From CAZEJK01 sp964512045 (GTDB lineage: Bacteria > Acidobacteriota > Thermoanaerobaculia > Thermoanaerobaculales > Sulfomarinibacteraceae), in contig CAZEJK010000269.1 in the NCBI GenBank assembly GCA_964512045.1, forward strand, positions 1-6,870: DNA of 6,870 nucleotides, in the 5' to 3' direction. The stretch's first letter is position 1, and every line of letters starts with the position of its first letter. The notes below the pieces were generated by a model. It saw only the letters and a program-made list of their open reading frames with translations. It made no database searches and was not told where the DNA came from. Below are positions 1-6,814 of the stretch, piece after piece. The position numbers and the translations under genes are program-made.

Positions 1-1391
1 TCAGAGGCGTTCGCAGCGGCGATCGGGTGGCTCTGCTGCTGCCGATGTGCTGCGAAGCGGTGGAGGCGATCCTCGGTGTGGCAAGCGTCGGCGCGATCGC
101 CGTTCCCATCAACACCCGCCTGAGTCAGAGCGAGGTGGCGTACCAGCTCCGCGATAGTGGGAGCCGCCTGCTGGTGTGCGATCCGGAGTCTTTGGGCAGG
201 CTGTTCGAGGGGCTCCTCGGTGAGACCTTGCCGGGTCTGGACCTGCTCTGTTTGCCCGATCAGTACGAGGATCTGCTCCTCGAAGGACGCGATGCGCCGA
301 AGCCCCCCCGTGCTTCTGTGACCGAGCACACGCCGCACCTGATCATGTACACCGCCGGGAGCACTGGAGCGCCGAAAGGGGTGATCCTGAGCCACGGCAA
401 CACCTTCTGGCAGGTGATGAACGCCGTCAACATGGGCCTGACGCCGGGTGTGGTCGGGCTGAACATCTTGCCGTTGTTCCACGTGGGCGGGCTCAATGGC
501 TCGGTGATGCCGGTGCTGTTCATTGGTGGCACAGTCGTGCTGCAGCGCCAGTTCGATCCGGTGGAGACGCTGGCGTTGATCGCACGACATCGCGTCCAGG
601 GGATGGTGGGCGTGCCGGCAGTGTTCCAGATGATCGCATCAGTGCCGGAGTTCAACTCCACGGACCTCGGTTCGGTGACCGCGTTCACGTCCGGGGGGGC
701 GCCACTGCCCCGACATCTGCTGGAAACGTACCAGAAGCGCGGCGTGGGGTTCCGGCAAGGCTACGGGCTGACCGAAGCGGCGCCTGGAGTCGCAGGTATG
801 GACCCGGAGGATGCGTTCCGCAAGCCCGGTTCGGTGGGGCGAGCCTGTCACCATACCGAGGTGCGCATCGTGGACGAGGATGGTGTCGACTGCCCCCCTG
901 GGGCCGAGGGCGAGCTCATCGTGCAGGGTCCGAACGTGATGCTCGGCTACTGGGGACAGCCCGATGCCACCGCAAACGCCCTGCGCGACGGCTGGCTGTA
1001 CACCGGCGATCTCGCGACCATGGATGCCGATGGCTTCGTCACCATCGTGGGCCGGCGGGGGGAGCTGATCATCTCCGGCGGCGAGAACATCTACCCGGCG
1101 GAGGTCGAGCACGCCTTGAGCGAGCACCCGGCGGTGGCGGAGTGCGCCGTGGTCGGCGCCGACGACGAGAGATGGGGGCAGCGGCCAGTGGCGTTCGTGG
1201 CGTGCTGGCCCGGCCAGGAGATCGGTGAACAGGAGCTGCTCGCGTTCCTGGAGGACAAGCTGGCGCGGTTCAAGCGTCCCCGCGAGATCCACCTTCTGCC
1301 GACGCTGCCGAAGAACGCCGCGGGCAAGGTGGTCAAGCCGGAGCTCAGACGGCTTCTGGAGAGCCCGCCAGAAGCTCACACCTCTCAGTAG
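1..1391 (+). CDS. Acyl-CoA synthetase (AMP-forming, FadD13-like), 5'-truncated by window edge
   Basis: Activates a carboxylic acid, probably a fatty acid, to its acyl-CoA through an acyl-adenylate; a cytoplasmic or membrane-associated enzyme of the ANL superfamily. The open frame runs from the first base (first whole codon at 3) and already reads GVRSGDRVALLLP, which lies about 50 residues into FadD13-type proteins of about 500 aa, so the true start is upstream. The GTG at 27 is an internal codon. The core motifs are in order: P-loop YTAGSTGAPKG at 348-380, PLFHVGG near 472, YGLTEA at 762-779, YTGD at 999-1010, the hinge region GRRGELIISGGEN from 1050, and LPKNAAGK with the catalytic lysine codon at 1326-1328. 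The C-terminus is complete, with TAG at 1389-1391. The P-loop has Ala where Ser is usual (YTSG). Chain length and exact substrate cannot be read from sequence; MenE-like or other CoA ligases are alternatives. The last 47 bp overlap the convergent kinase gene. Confidence 0.93.
   Translation, partial: RGVRSGDRVALLLPMCCEAVEAILGVASVGAIAVPINTRLSQSEVAYQLRDSGSRLLVCDPESLGRLFEGLLGETLPGLDLLCLPDQYEDLLLEGRDAPKPPRASVTEHTPHLIMYTAGSTGAPKGVILSHGNTFWQVMNAVNMGLTPGVVGLNILPLFHVGGLNGSVMPVLFIGGTVVLQRQFDPVETLALIARHRVQGMVGVPAVFQMIASVPEFNSTDLGSVTAFTSGGAPLPRHLLETYQKRGVGFRQGYGLTEAAPGVAGMDPEDAFRKPGSVGRACHHTEVRIVDEDGVDCPPGAEGELIVQGPNVMLGYWGQPDATANALRDGWLYTGDLATMDADGFVTIVGRRGELIISGGENIYPAEVEHALSEHPAVAECAVVGADDERWGQRPVAFVACWPGQEIGEQELLAFLEDKLARFKRPREIHLLPTLPKNAAGKVVKPELRRLLESPPEAHTSQ
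1345..1391. other. 47-bp convergent 3' overlap of kinase and acyl-CoA synthetase genes
   Basis: The kinase stop (TGA, minus strand, 1347-1345) lies inside the acyl-CoA synthetase frame, whose own stop is at 1389-1391. The kinase part of the overlap is a tail beyond the receiver domain, and the synthetase part is the variable end after its catalytic lysine, so neither loses a core motif. No hairpin with a T-run was seen here, so transcription of either gene may run into the other. Confidence 0.85.
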
Positions 1392-3828
1392 CCTCATCCA
1401 ACCAGTCGCCCACTGGAGCTTTCGAAGAGTGCAGAAGCTCGTGGATGGCCAGCGCGAGCTGATCGGAGCGTACCGGTTTCATCAGAAGCCGATCGACGCC
1501 CGCGCTCGCCAGCTGCTCGTTGCTGAGCTCTCGCGCATGGCCGGTGAGTAACAGGATCGGGAGGTCAGGTCGAAGAGCGCGGAGCCTCGTGGCGAGCTCC
1601 GGCCCCGTCATCTTCGGCATGGCGAGATCCGTTATGACGAGGTCCACGGAGCTGGGATCGGCTGCAAACTCCTCGAGCGCCTCGTGCGGCGAGAGGACGG
1701 CCCGGCACTCAAACCCCAGGCGCTGGAGGAGAGCGGACACTGCTCGAGCGACGGAAGGGTTGTCATCGACCACCATCACCTGTTCGTCGTGCGCCAGCGG
1801 CAGCACTGGCTGCGGCTGCTGGACGGTCTCCTCCGGTTTGTGAGCGCTCAGTGGAAGGTACACGCGGAAGACTGAACCCTCTCCCAGCGTGCTCTCGACC
1901 TCGATGGTACCGCCGTGCCCTTCGACGATCCCGTGGACGACGGCGAGGCCCATCCCTGTGCCTTCGCCGATCGGCTTGCTCGTGAAGAACGGCTCGAAGA
2001 TGCGCTCCACGACGTCAGCGGTCATACCACAGCCCGTGTCGGAGACGCTCAGACATGCGCATGGCCCCATCCCCGTGGGCCCGTTGGTGCAGTGATCGAG
2101 GTCGACCGTCACGGTGCCGCGTCCTTTTCCGATGGCGTGGACCGCGTTGGCGCAGAGGTTCATGAGGATTTGCTGGATCTGGGTCGGATCGGTGGTGACG
2201 ATCAGATCGCGTGTGTTGATCTCTGAGACCAGCTCGACGCTCGTGTCGACGGTGGAGCGGAGGAGCGTCAGCGTCTCCTTTACGATCGGCTGGAGGCGGA
2301 ACGGTACCAGAGCCGCGTCGCTTCGCCGGCTAAACGTCAGGATCTGCTCGATGAGAGATCGGGCCCGTTCTCCTGCGATCAGCACCTGCTCGAGCTGCTC
2401 GTGCTGGGCACTCGACGGCGGGAGATCGAGCATGGTGAGCTCGGCATATCCCATCATCGACCCGAGCGTGTTGTTGAAGTCGTGAGCAATCCCACCCGCC
2501 AGAGTCCCGAGAGCTTCGAGCTTCTGGGCCTGGCGGAGCTGGCTGGCGAGCCGGCTCTCCTCGGTGATATCGCGCACAATGCAGAGCAGAGTGGGCTGCT
2601 CCGAGGTCTCGTCGCTGATCGGTGCGAGCGTTGTTTCGACAGTGTACTCGCGGCCGTCCATGCGCTCGGCTGTGAACCTCCCACGCCACGGTTGACCGGC
2701 ACTCAGGGCGGCCCGGAACGCCTCGAACTCCACCTCCACGTACGGTGGCTGGAACAGCTCGAGCAGCGGTGCTCCGATCGCATCGGCGCGAACACGTCCG
2801 GTCAGCTGCTCGAACGCGGGGTTGACGTCGATGGTGCACCCGTCAGGGCTCGCGATGGCCACGCCCTCGACCATCTGTTCGATCACGGTCGTGAACCGGA
2901 GCAGGGCCTCCTCGGTACCGCGGCGAGTGCGGATCTCGTCAGCAAGTGCGGTGTCCATGGCTTCGAGCTGACGGGAGGTCGAGGTGACGCGTCGCCGAAG
3001 CACCATGTTCAGCGCGATCAGGCTGACGATCAGCCCGGAGGCGATGCTGCTCGCCGGGACGAGCCAGCCAGGGAGACGCCCATCGTGCTCGGGCCCGAGG
3101 TGCTCAGCCACGGACTGGTGGTATACCGAAGCGGGGTCCAGGCGCATGCGGGCGATGTGGAAGTCCAGCGTTCTGATGAGCTCCTCTCGTGTCTCGGACG
3201 CAGCGAACCGCACCTCGGTTGGAGCAAACACCACCGGAGACGGCGACAGCCCGACGGTGGACGCGCGCTCGAGACCGTAGGTGCGCTCGACAACGCCGGC
3301 ATCGACGAAGCTCTCCACGACCGCCGTGAGAACCGCCTCGGAGGTGGCCGCGACGACGAAGTCGCACGTGATCCCGAATCTACGCGCGATCTCCCGGAGC
3401 TCCTCGACGTAGGGATCGCCGTCGAGACCGGCCACGGAGCGGCCGTCCAGATCGAGTACGGACCCGATCGGCGTGTCGGACCGAACGAAGAGCTGTCCCC
3501 ACGTCGAGAGCACGGGCTCGTGAGAGGCGACGAGAGCGTCATCACCGGTCACTGAGACTCCCGCGAGGACGTCGATATCACCGTGCTGAACGCCAGCACG
3601 GAGGGTGCCTGGCTCGTCGTAGATCCAGCGAATCTTCCAACCTTCAAGGTCGGCAATGTGCTCCACGAGATCATGGAACACGGACCGGATCGGGGTGGCT
3701 TCGCGAGTGGTGCCCACCCGCACTTCTGTGGAGGCGCTGGAGGTCTGTGCTGCTGTCAGGGCCATGGCAGCGCCGAGGCAGCACAGGGCGACGCGCAGGC
3801 CGGCGGCGATCACGGATCGAGCGATCAT
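1345..3828 (-). CDS. Hybrid sensor histidine kinase: periplasmic solute-binding domain, TM, PAS, HisKA, HATPase, receiver
   Basis: Membrane sensor kinase of 827 aa. Residues 1-32 form a Sec signal or signal anchor (MIARSV... hydrophobic to about 27). Residues 34-245 resemble a type-3 solute-binding domain (VRVGTT, GDIDVLAG, SVLDLDGRSVAGLDGD, DAGVVER). A transmembrane helix lies at about 255-277, a charged linker helix at 280-310, and PAS at about 308-425. HisKA carries GGIAHDFNN with phospho-acceptor His449. The ATPase domain has an N-box at 557-561, G1 SDTGCGM at 596-602, FEPFF at 611-615 and G2 GEGTGMGL at 621-628. The receiver at 683-798 has Asp688/Asp689, phospho-acceptor Asp734, Thr762 and Lys784. 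All key residues are intact. No HPt or DNA-binding domain follows the receiver, only about 30 residues, so a partner in trans is expected. The start at 3828 was chosen because its ATG shares an ATGA with the pstS stop; ATGs at 3852 and 3882 would add 8 and 18 residues before the signal. No strong ribosome site is seen, so translational coupling is likely. The ligand is unknown. Confidence 0.93.
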   Translation of the reverse strand: MIARSVIAAGLRVALCCLGAAMALTAAQTSSASTEVRVGTTREATPIRSVFHDLVEHIADLEGWKIRWIYDEPGTLRAGVQHGDIDVLAGVSVTGDDALVASHEPVLSTWGQLFVRSDTPIGSVLDLDGRSVAGLDGDPYVEELREIARRFGITCDFVVAATSEAVLTAVVESFVDAGVVERTYGLERASTVGLSPSPVVFAPTEVRFAASETREELIRTLDFHIARMRLDPASVYHQSVAEHLGPEHDGRLPGWLVPASSIASGLIVSLIALNMVLRRRVTSTSRQLEAMDTALADEIRTRRGTEEALLRFTTVIEQMVEGVAIASPDGCTIDVNPAFEQLTGRVRADAIGAPLLELFQPPYVEVEFEAFRAALSAGQPWRGRFTAERMDGREYTVETTLAPISDETSEQPTLLCIVRDITEESRLASQLRQAQKLEALGTLAGGIAHDFNNTLGSMMGYAELTMLDLPPSSAQHEQLEQVLIAGERARSLIEQILTFSRRSDAALVPFRLQPIVKETLTLLRSTVDTSVELVSEINTRDLIVTTDPTQIQQILMNLCANAVHAIGKGRGTVTVDLDHCTNGPTGMGPCACLSVSDTGCGMTADVVERIFEPFFTSKPIGEGTGMGLAVVHGIVEGHGGTIEVESTLGEGSVFRVYLPLSAHKPEETVQQPQPVLPLAHDEQVMVVDDNPSVARAVSALLQRLGFECRAVLSPHEALEEFAADPSSVDLVITDLAMPKMTGPELATRLRALRPDLPILLLTGHARELSNEQLASAGVDRLLMKPVRSDQLALAIHELLHSSKAPVGDWLDEATERCELLAGSPEAV
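3825..3828 (-). other. ATGA stop/start overlap between pstS and the kinase gene
   Basis: Read on the minus strand, bases 3828-3825 spell ATGA. The TGA ends pstS and the ATG begins the kinase at MIARSV, directly ahead of its signal peptide. No good Shine-Dalgarno stretch precedes this ATG. The arrangement points to translational coupling within one transcript, with kinase output tied to PstS translation. Confidence 0.8.
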
Positions 3829-4874
3829 GGCAGGATGACCATTCCGTTCCATGTGAGCTGACGCAGTGACCGACGAGCACACTCCTTGGCGCTCTCCGGC
3901 AAGGCGCCGTACAGCAGCTGCTCGTTCATGTGCTGTCCCTCATGGATCGCCCACCAGAGAAACGAGGCCAGCGTGCGGGCGCGGCTTTCGGAGCTGACGT
4001 GGCCGGGACGGTTGAGCTCCTGGGGGACGACGATCCAGGTGAACGCAGCGATCGGGTACGCTTGCGGATCGCTCGGCTCCATCAGCGACGTCTGACAGAT
4101 CTCGGTGGTTGTCCCCGCGGCTGCCGCTGAGACCGTTCGCACGGAAGGCCGGACGAACTCGCCGGAGCTGTTCTGAACGTGAACCACCGCGAGACCTTCG
4201 CGCACCGCAAACGTGAGCTCGACGTAGCCAATGGCGCCGACGGACCGTCCGACCATCCGTGCCACGCCATCGTTTCCGTCCGTACCGTAGCCGACCGGCC
4301 AATCGAGGGTTGTGCCGTGCCCGATCGTCTTTCTCCAGCGGCGAGACGAGGCGGACAGATATCGGCTGAAGAGATCAGTTGTTCCTGAGGCATCGTGGCG
4401 GTGGACGACTGTGATCGGGGTGTCCGGGAGACCGACCCCGGCGTTCGCCTCGAGAAGACCTATGTCGTCCCAATGGGTGATCTCACCCGAGAAAATGTCT
4501 GCAATCAGCTGCGGAGTGAGCCGGATCTCAGGGACATCGGGGAGGTGGTAGGTGAGGACGACTGCGCCGAGACAGGTTGGAATGTGCAGCAGCGGCTCGT
4601 TGCCGGGTACGGCCTCCGGATCGACCTGGGTGTCTGAGGCGCCGAACTCCACCTCACCCGCGAGCAGCTGCCGGACTCCTTCGCCGGAGCCGACGGCGGA
4701 GTATCGGATTCGCGTGTCCATGACGTCGTGATATCGCTCGGTCCAGGCCACGTAGAGAGGAGCTGGAAACGTTGCGCCGGACCCCCTGATGGTGGTTGGA
4801 CTCTGGGCGAGGGCAGGTGTGAACCCCGGGCCGAGGAGCAGAGCCGCTGTGAGGGGGAGCACTGCACGTCTCAT
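3825..4874 (-). CDS. pstS: Periplasmic phosphate-binding protein PstS
   Basis: Binds inorganic phosphate in the periplasm, normally handing it to the PstCAB transporter. The protein is 349 aa, similar to E. coli PstS. Residues 1-23 are a Sec signal peptide (MRRAVLPLTAALLL..., cleavage after ALA). There is no lipobox cysteine, so it should be soluble. Landmarks are GSGATFPAP (31-39), VGSGEG (61-66), FGASD (77-81), ITHWDD (132-137), VVHRHDASGTT (156-166), GNDGVARMV (200-208) and GAIGYVEL (213-220). Residues aligning with the E. coli phosphate ligands are all present: Thr35, Phe36, Ser63, Asp81, Arg159, Ser163, Gly164, Thr165; Asp161 is also kept. The frame stays open upstream to 5123, but that part lies antisense to the next gene and does not look like PstS. 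The ATG at 4874 sits immediately before the signal peptide. No clear ribosome site is visible. The next gene on the strand is a kinase, not pstC, pstA or pstB, which is unusual and suggests a sensing role or a transporter encoded elsewhere. Confidence 0.93.
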   Translation of the reverse strand: MRRAVLPLTAALLLGPGFTPALAQSPTTIRGSGATFPAPLYVAWTERYHDVMDTRIRYSAVGSGEGVRQLLAGEVEFGASDTQVDPEAVPGNEPLLHIPTCLGAVVLTYHLPDVPEIRLTPQLIADIFSGEITHWDDIGLLEANAGVGLPDTPITVVHRHDASGTTDLFSRYLSASSRRWRKTIGHGTTLDWPVGYGTDGNDGVARMVGRSVGAIGYVELTFAVREGLAVVHVQNSSGEFVRPSVRTVSAAAAGTTTEICQTSLMEPSDPQAYPIAAFTWIVVPQELNRPGHVSSESRARTLASFLWWAIHEGQHMNEQLLYGALPESAKECARRSLRQLTWNGMVILP

Positions 4875-4975
4875 CACTGCAGAACGTACAGGGGCGACAT
4901 TGAGGATGTGTGAAGCGACCGACTCCGCTACCCTGGAGCATGAAGAGAGCTGTGAGAGCTGCACTGGGAGGAACA
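4875..4975. promoter_or_regulatory. Divergent intergenic region between pstS and the GGT-family gene
   Basis: These 101 bp separate the two divergent starts and must hold the promoters of the pstS-kinase unit and probably of the GGT-like gene. No strong sigma-70 promoter is visible. On the minus strand, TTCACA (5 of 6 matches to a -35 box) precedes TGTACG by 18 bp, a weak pair. On the plus strand, TACCCT at 4929-4934 could be a weak -10 without a good -35. Two tandem 9-mers, AGAGAGCTG and TGAGAGCTG, lie at 4944-4961. No convincing PhoB box (CTGTCAT repeats at 11-bp spacing) was found. Confidence 0.45.
4966..4971 (+). promoter_or_regulatory. Ribosome binding site deciding the GGT-family start
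   Basis: GGGAGG lies 4 bases before the ATG at 4976, a near-perfect Shine-Dalgarno core at slightly short spacing. The earlier in-frame ATGs at 4910 and 4940 have no comparable site (GGAG is only 1 base from the 4940 ATG). The 4976 start also begins directly at a compact signal peptide. Confidence 0.7.
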
Positions 4976-6682
4976 ATGGACAGGTCTTCAACTGTGTGGA
5001 GTGTGATCCTGATTGCTGTGCTTGCGATGGCGACGGGTGGAGAAGCAGCCGATCGGCCGGAAGGCGCTTCGTTCGCGACCCGTTCAGTGACCGTTGCGCC
5101 GCACGGAATGGTTGCGGCGGCACAGCCGCTGGCGGTGCAGATCGGTCTGGACGTGCTGCAGAAGGGTGGGACGGCGGTGGATGCGGCGATCGCTGTCAAT
5201 GCGGCGCTGGCGCTGATGGAGCCGACGTCGTGCGGGCTGGGCGGCGACCTGTTTGCGATGGTCTGGGACCCGGAGACCGAGACCCTGTACGGCCTGAACG
5301 GCTCCGGACGCGCGCCGTCTGGCCTGACGATCGACGCGGTACCGGTGACAGACGATGGGACGATCCCTCTTTTCTCGCCGTATGCGTGGACGGTGCCGGG
5401 ATGTGCCGGCGGCTGGATCGATCTTCACGAGCGGTTCGGGAAGCTGAAGCTCTCCGAGCTGCTCGAGCCCACGGTGGCCTATGCCCGAGAGGGATTTCCG
5501 GTGAGCCAGGTGATTGCGGGCGCGTGGCAGCGGTCGGTGCGGCGGTTTGCAGAGATGCCAGGGTTCGCCGATGTCTTCATGCCGGCACCCGAGGAGGGCG
5601 AGATCTTCACGAACCCGGCGCTGGCGGACACCCTGGAGCGGATCGCCAAGGACGGGCGTGCTGGTTTCTATGAAGGCTACACCGCCGAGGCGTTGGTGCG
5701 GTTTTCGGAGGCCAACGGTGGGTTCTTCTCACGCGAGGACCTGGCCAACCACCGATCGGAGTGGGTGGATCCGGTGTCGGTTGACTACCGCGGGATGACC
5801 GTGTGGGAGCTGCCGCCGAACGGCCAGGGAATCGCAGCGCTGCAGATGCTGCAGATCCTCGAGCAGTTCGACCTCCCCGCCATGGGCCGCCACTCGGTGG
5901 ACTTTTGGCATCTGCTGATCGAGGCGAAGAAGCTGGCGTACGAGGACCGTGCACGCTACTACGCCGACCCCGCGATGGCAGACGTCCCGGTGGAGGGGCT
6001 GATCTCGGAGGCGTACGGCGCCGAGCGTGCCAAGCTGCTCGACATGGAGCGCGCCGCGAGATCGGTCGATCCCGGCAACCCGAACCTGTCGCACGGCGAC
6101 ACGACGTTCCTGGTCACTGCGGACGCCAACGGAATGATGGTCTCGCTCATCCAGTCGAACTACACTGGCTTCGGATCCGGCTATGTGGTGCCGGAGCTCG
6201 GCTTCGGGATCCAAAACCGGGGCGGCCTGTTCAGCCTCGACCCCGACCATCCCAATGCCCTCGAGCCCGGCAAGCGGCCGTTCCACACGATCATTCCGGC
6301 GTTCATGGGGCGCAACGGGACCCCGGACACGGCGTTCGGTGTCATGGGCGGTGACATGCAGCCCCAGGGTCACGTGCAGATCGTGCTCAATATTGTGGAC
6401 TTCGGCATGAACCTCCAGGAGGCCGGCGATGCTCCGCGCATGCACCACGGTGGCTCGACGAACCCCCGCGGGGGCGACCCGATGACCCGCGGTGGCGAGG
6501 TGAACCTGGAGTCCGGGGTGCCATTCCTGATCCGCCGAGAGCTGCTGCGGCGAGGGCACAACGTGGTCGAGACAACGCCTCCGGTGTACGGCGGCTACCA
6601 GGCGATCTACCGCGACCCGGAGACCGGGGTGTACTTCGGCGCCACCGAGTCGCGCAAGGACGGTATGGCTGCAGGGTACTGA
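4976..6682 (+). CDS. ggt: Gamma-glutamyltransferase-family Ntn hydrolase, YwrD-like, exported
   Basis: A 568-aa autoprocessing N-terminal-nucleophile hydrolase, close to the usual 530-580 aa of the family. Residues 1 to about 24 are a Sec signal peptide (MDRSSTVWSVILIAVLAMATGGEA), so it should act in the periplasm or outside. The large-subunit region starts with GMVAAAQPLA and GGTAVDAAIA and includes CGLGGDLFAMVWD and GSGRAP with Arg112, the usual alpha-carboxylate contact. The self-cleavage site is HGD|TTF, making Thr376 (codon 6101-6103) the predicted nucleophile and residues 376-568 the small subunit. NYTGFGSG follows at 395-402 and oxyanion glycines at 458-459 in GGDMQPQGH. The Ser-Ser pair of E. 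coli GGT is His437-Thr438 (KRPFHTIIP), and the Asp pair of its QMDDFS segment is Gly417-Leu418 in QNRGGLFS (413-420). These are marks of the YwrD-like branch, so true gamma-glutamyl transfer is uncertain; an acylase or amidohydrolase is possible. The start was chosen by the ribosome site at 4966. The gene stands alone and divergent from pstS. Confidence 0.92.
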   Translation: MDRSSTVWSVILIAVLAMATGGEAADRPEGASFATRSVTVAPHGMVAAAQPLAVQIGLDVLQKGGTAVDAAIAVNAALALMEPTSCGLGGDLFAMVWDPETETLYGLNGSGRAPSGLTIDAVPVTDDGTIPLFSPYAWTVPGCAGGWIDLHERFGKLKLSELLEPTVAYAREGFPVSQVIAGAWQRSVRRFAEMPGFADVFMPAPEEGEIFTNPALADTLERIAKDGRAGFYEGYTAEALVRFSEANGGFFSREDLANHRSEWVDPVSVDYRGMTVWELPPNGQGIAALQMLQILEQFDLPAMGRHSVDFWHLLIEAKKLAYEDRARYYADPAMADVPVEGLISEAYGAERAKLLDMERAARSVDPGNPNLSHGDTTFLVTADANGMMVSLIQSNYTGFGSGYVVPELGFGIQNRGGLFSLDPDHPNALEPGKRPFHTIIPAFMGRNGTPDTAFGVMGGDMQPQGHVQIVLNIVDFGMNLQEAGDAPRMHHGGSTNPRGGDPMTRGGEVNLESGVPFLIRRELLRRGHNVVETTPPVYGGYQAIYRDPETGVYFGATESRKDGMAAGY

Positions 6683-6710
6683 CCGGAACGGCGGAGAGTC
6701 GAGAGGGCCA

Positions 6711-6766
6711 CACGGAACGCGGGCTTCCAGTCCGCATCGGGCTTTGCTGCGAGCCTGATGCTGCGG
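6711..6766. repeat. Palindromic direct repeat, copy 1 (56 bp)
   Basis: This block matches the one at 6815-6870 at 51 of 56 positions, 104 bp apart; all five differences are transitions. It folds in two alternative ways that share bases 6734-6735. Hairpin A is 6719-6735, a 7-bp stem with a TCC loop and one G-T wobble. Hairpin B is 6734-6761, a 10-bp stem (GCATCGGGCT with AGCCTGATGC) with one G-T wobble and an 8-base loop. The form resembles REP-type extragenic palindromes; the family is not identified. Confidence 0.85.
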
Positions 6767-6779
6767 ACGAGACGTCCGC
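6763..6779. repeat. Perfect inverted repeat (hairpin C) linked to repeat copy 1
   Basis: GCGGACG, AGA, CGTCCGC: a perfect 7-bp stem with a 3-base loop, starting within the last four bases of repeat copy 1. The end of copy 2 (GCGG at 6867-6870) would begin the same hairpin, but the window stops there. Its stem shares the GCGGAC core with hairpin A of copy 2, so the A and C arms look related. Confidence 0.8.
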
Positions 6780-6814
6780 GGTCCGTACGGGGGTGGCAGG
6801 TGCTGGCGCACAAG

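Noticed and set aside
27..29. GTG as start of the acyl-CoA synthetase
   Set aside because: The frame is open to the window edge and bases 3-26 encode GVRSGDR-like sequence conserved in the family, so this is an internal valine.
2401..3555. Long plus-strand open frame antisense to the kinase (384 codons)
   Set aside because: It lies wholly inside the kinase coding sequence, whose conserved motifs are unambiguous, and its translation shows no recognisable domain; long antisense frames are expected at this GC content.
4940..4975. Earlier GGT-like starts at 4910 or 4940
   Set aside because: Both lack a properly spaced Shine-Dalgarno site and would put extra residues before the signal peptide; 4976 has GGGAGG 4 bases upstream.
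4875..4975. PhoB box upstream of pstS
   Set aside because: The minus strand contains CTCTCAC and CTCTTCA at 11-bp spacing, but the second half matches the CTGTCAT consensus too poorly to call.
4875..5123. N-terminal extension of PstS to an upstream ATG at 5123
   Set aside because: The extension overlaps the GGT-like coding region on the other strand and would place 83 unrelated residues before a clear signal peptide.
4789..5673. Plus-strand open frame across the pstS start and GGT 5' end (294 codons)
   Set aside because: The translation is Gly/Arg/Cys-rich, out of frame with the GGT-like gene and antisense to pstS; no domain or ribosome site was seen.
6719..6779. Rho-independent terminator for the GGT-like gene
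   Set aside because: The stems are GC-rich, but no T-run follows any of them.
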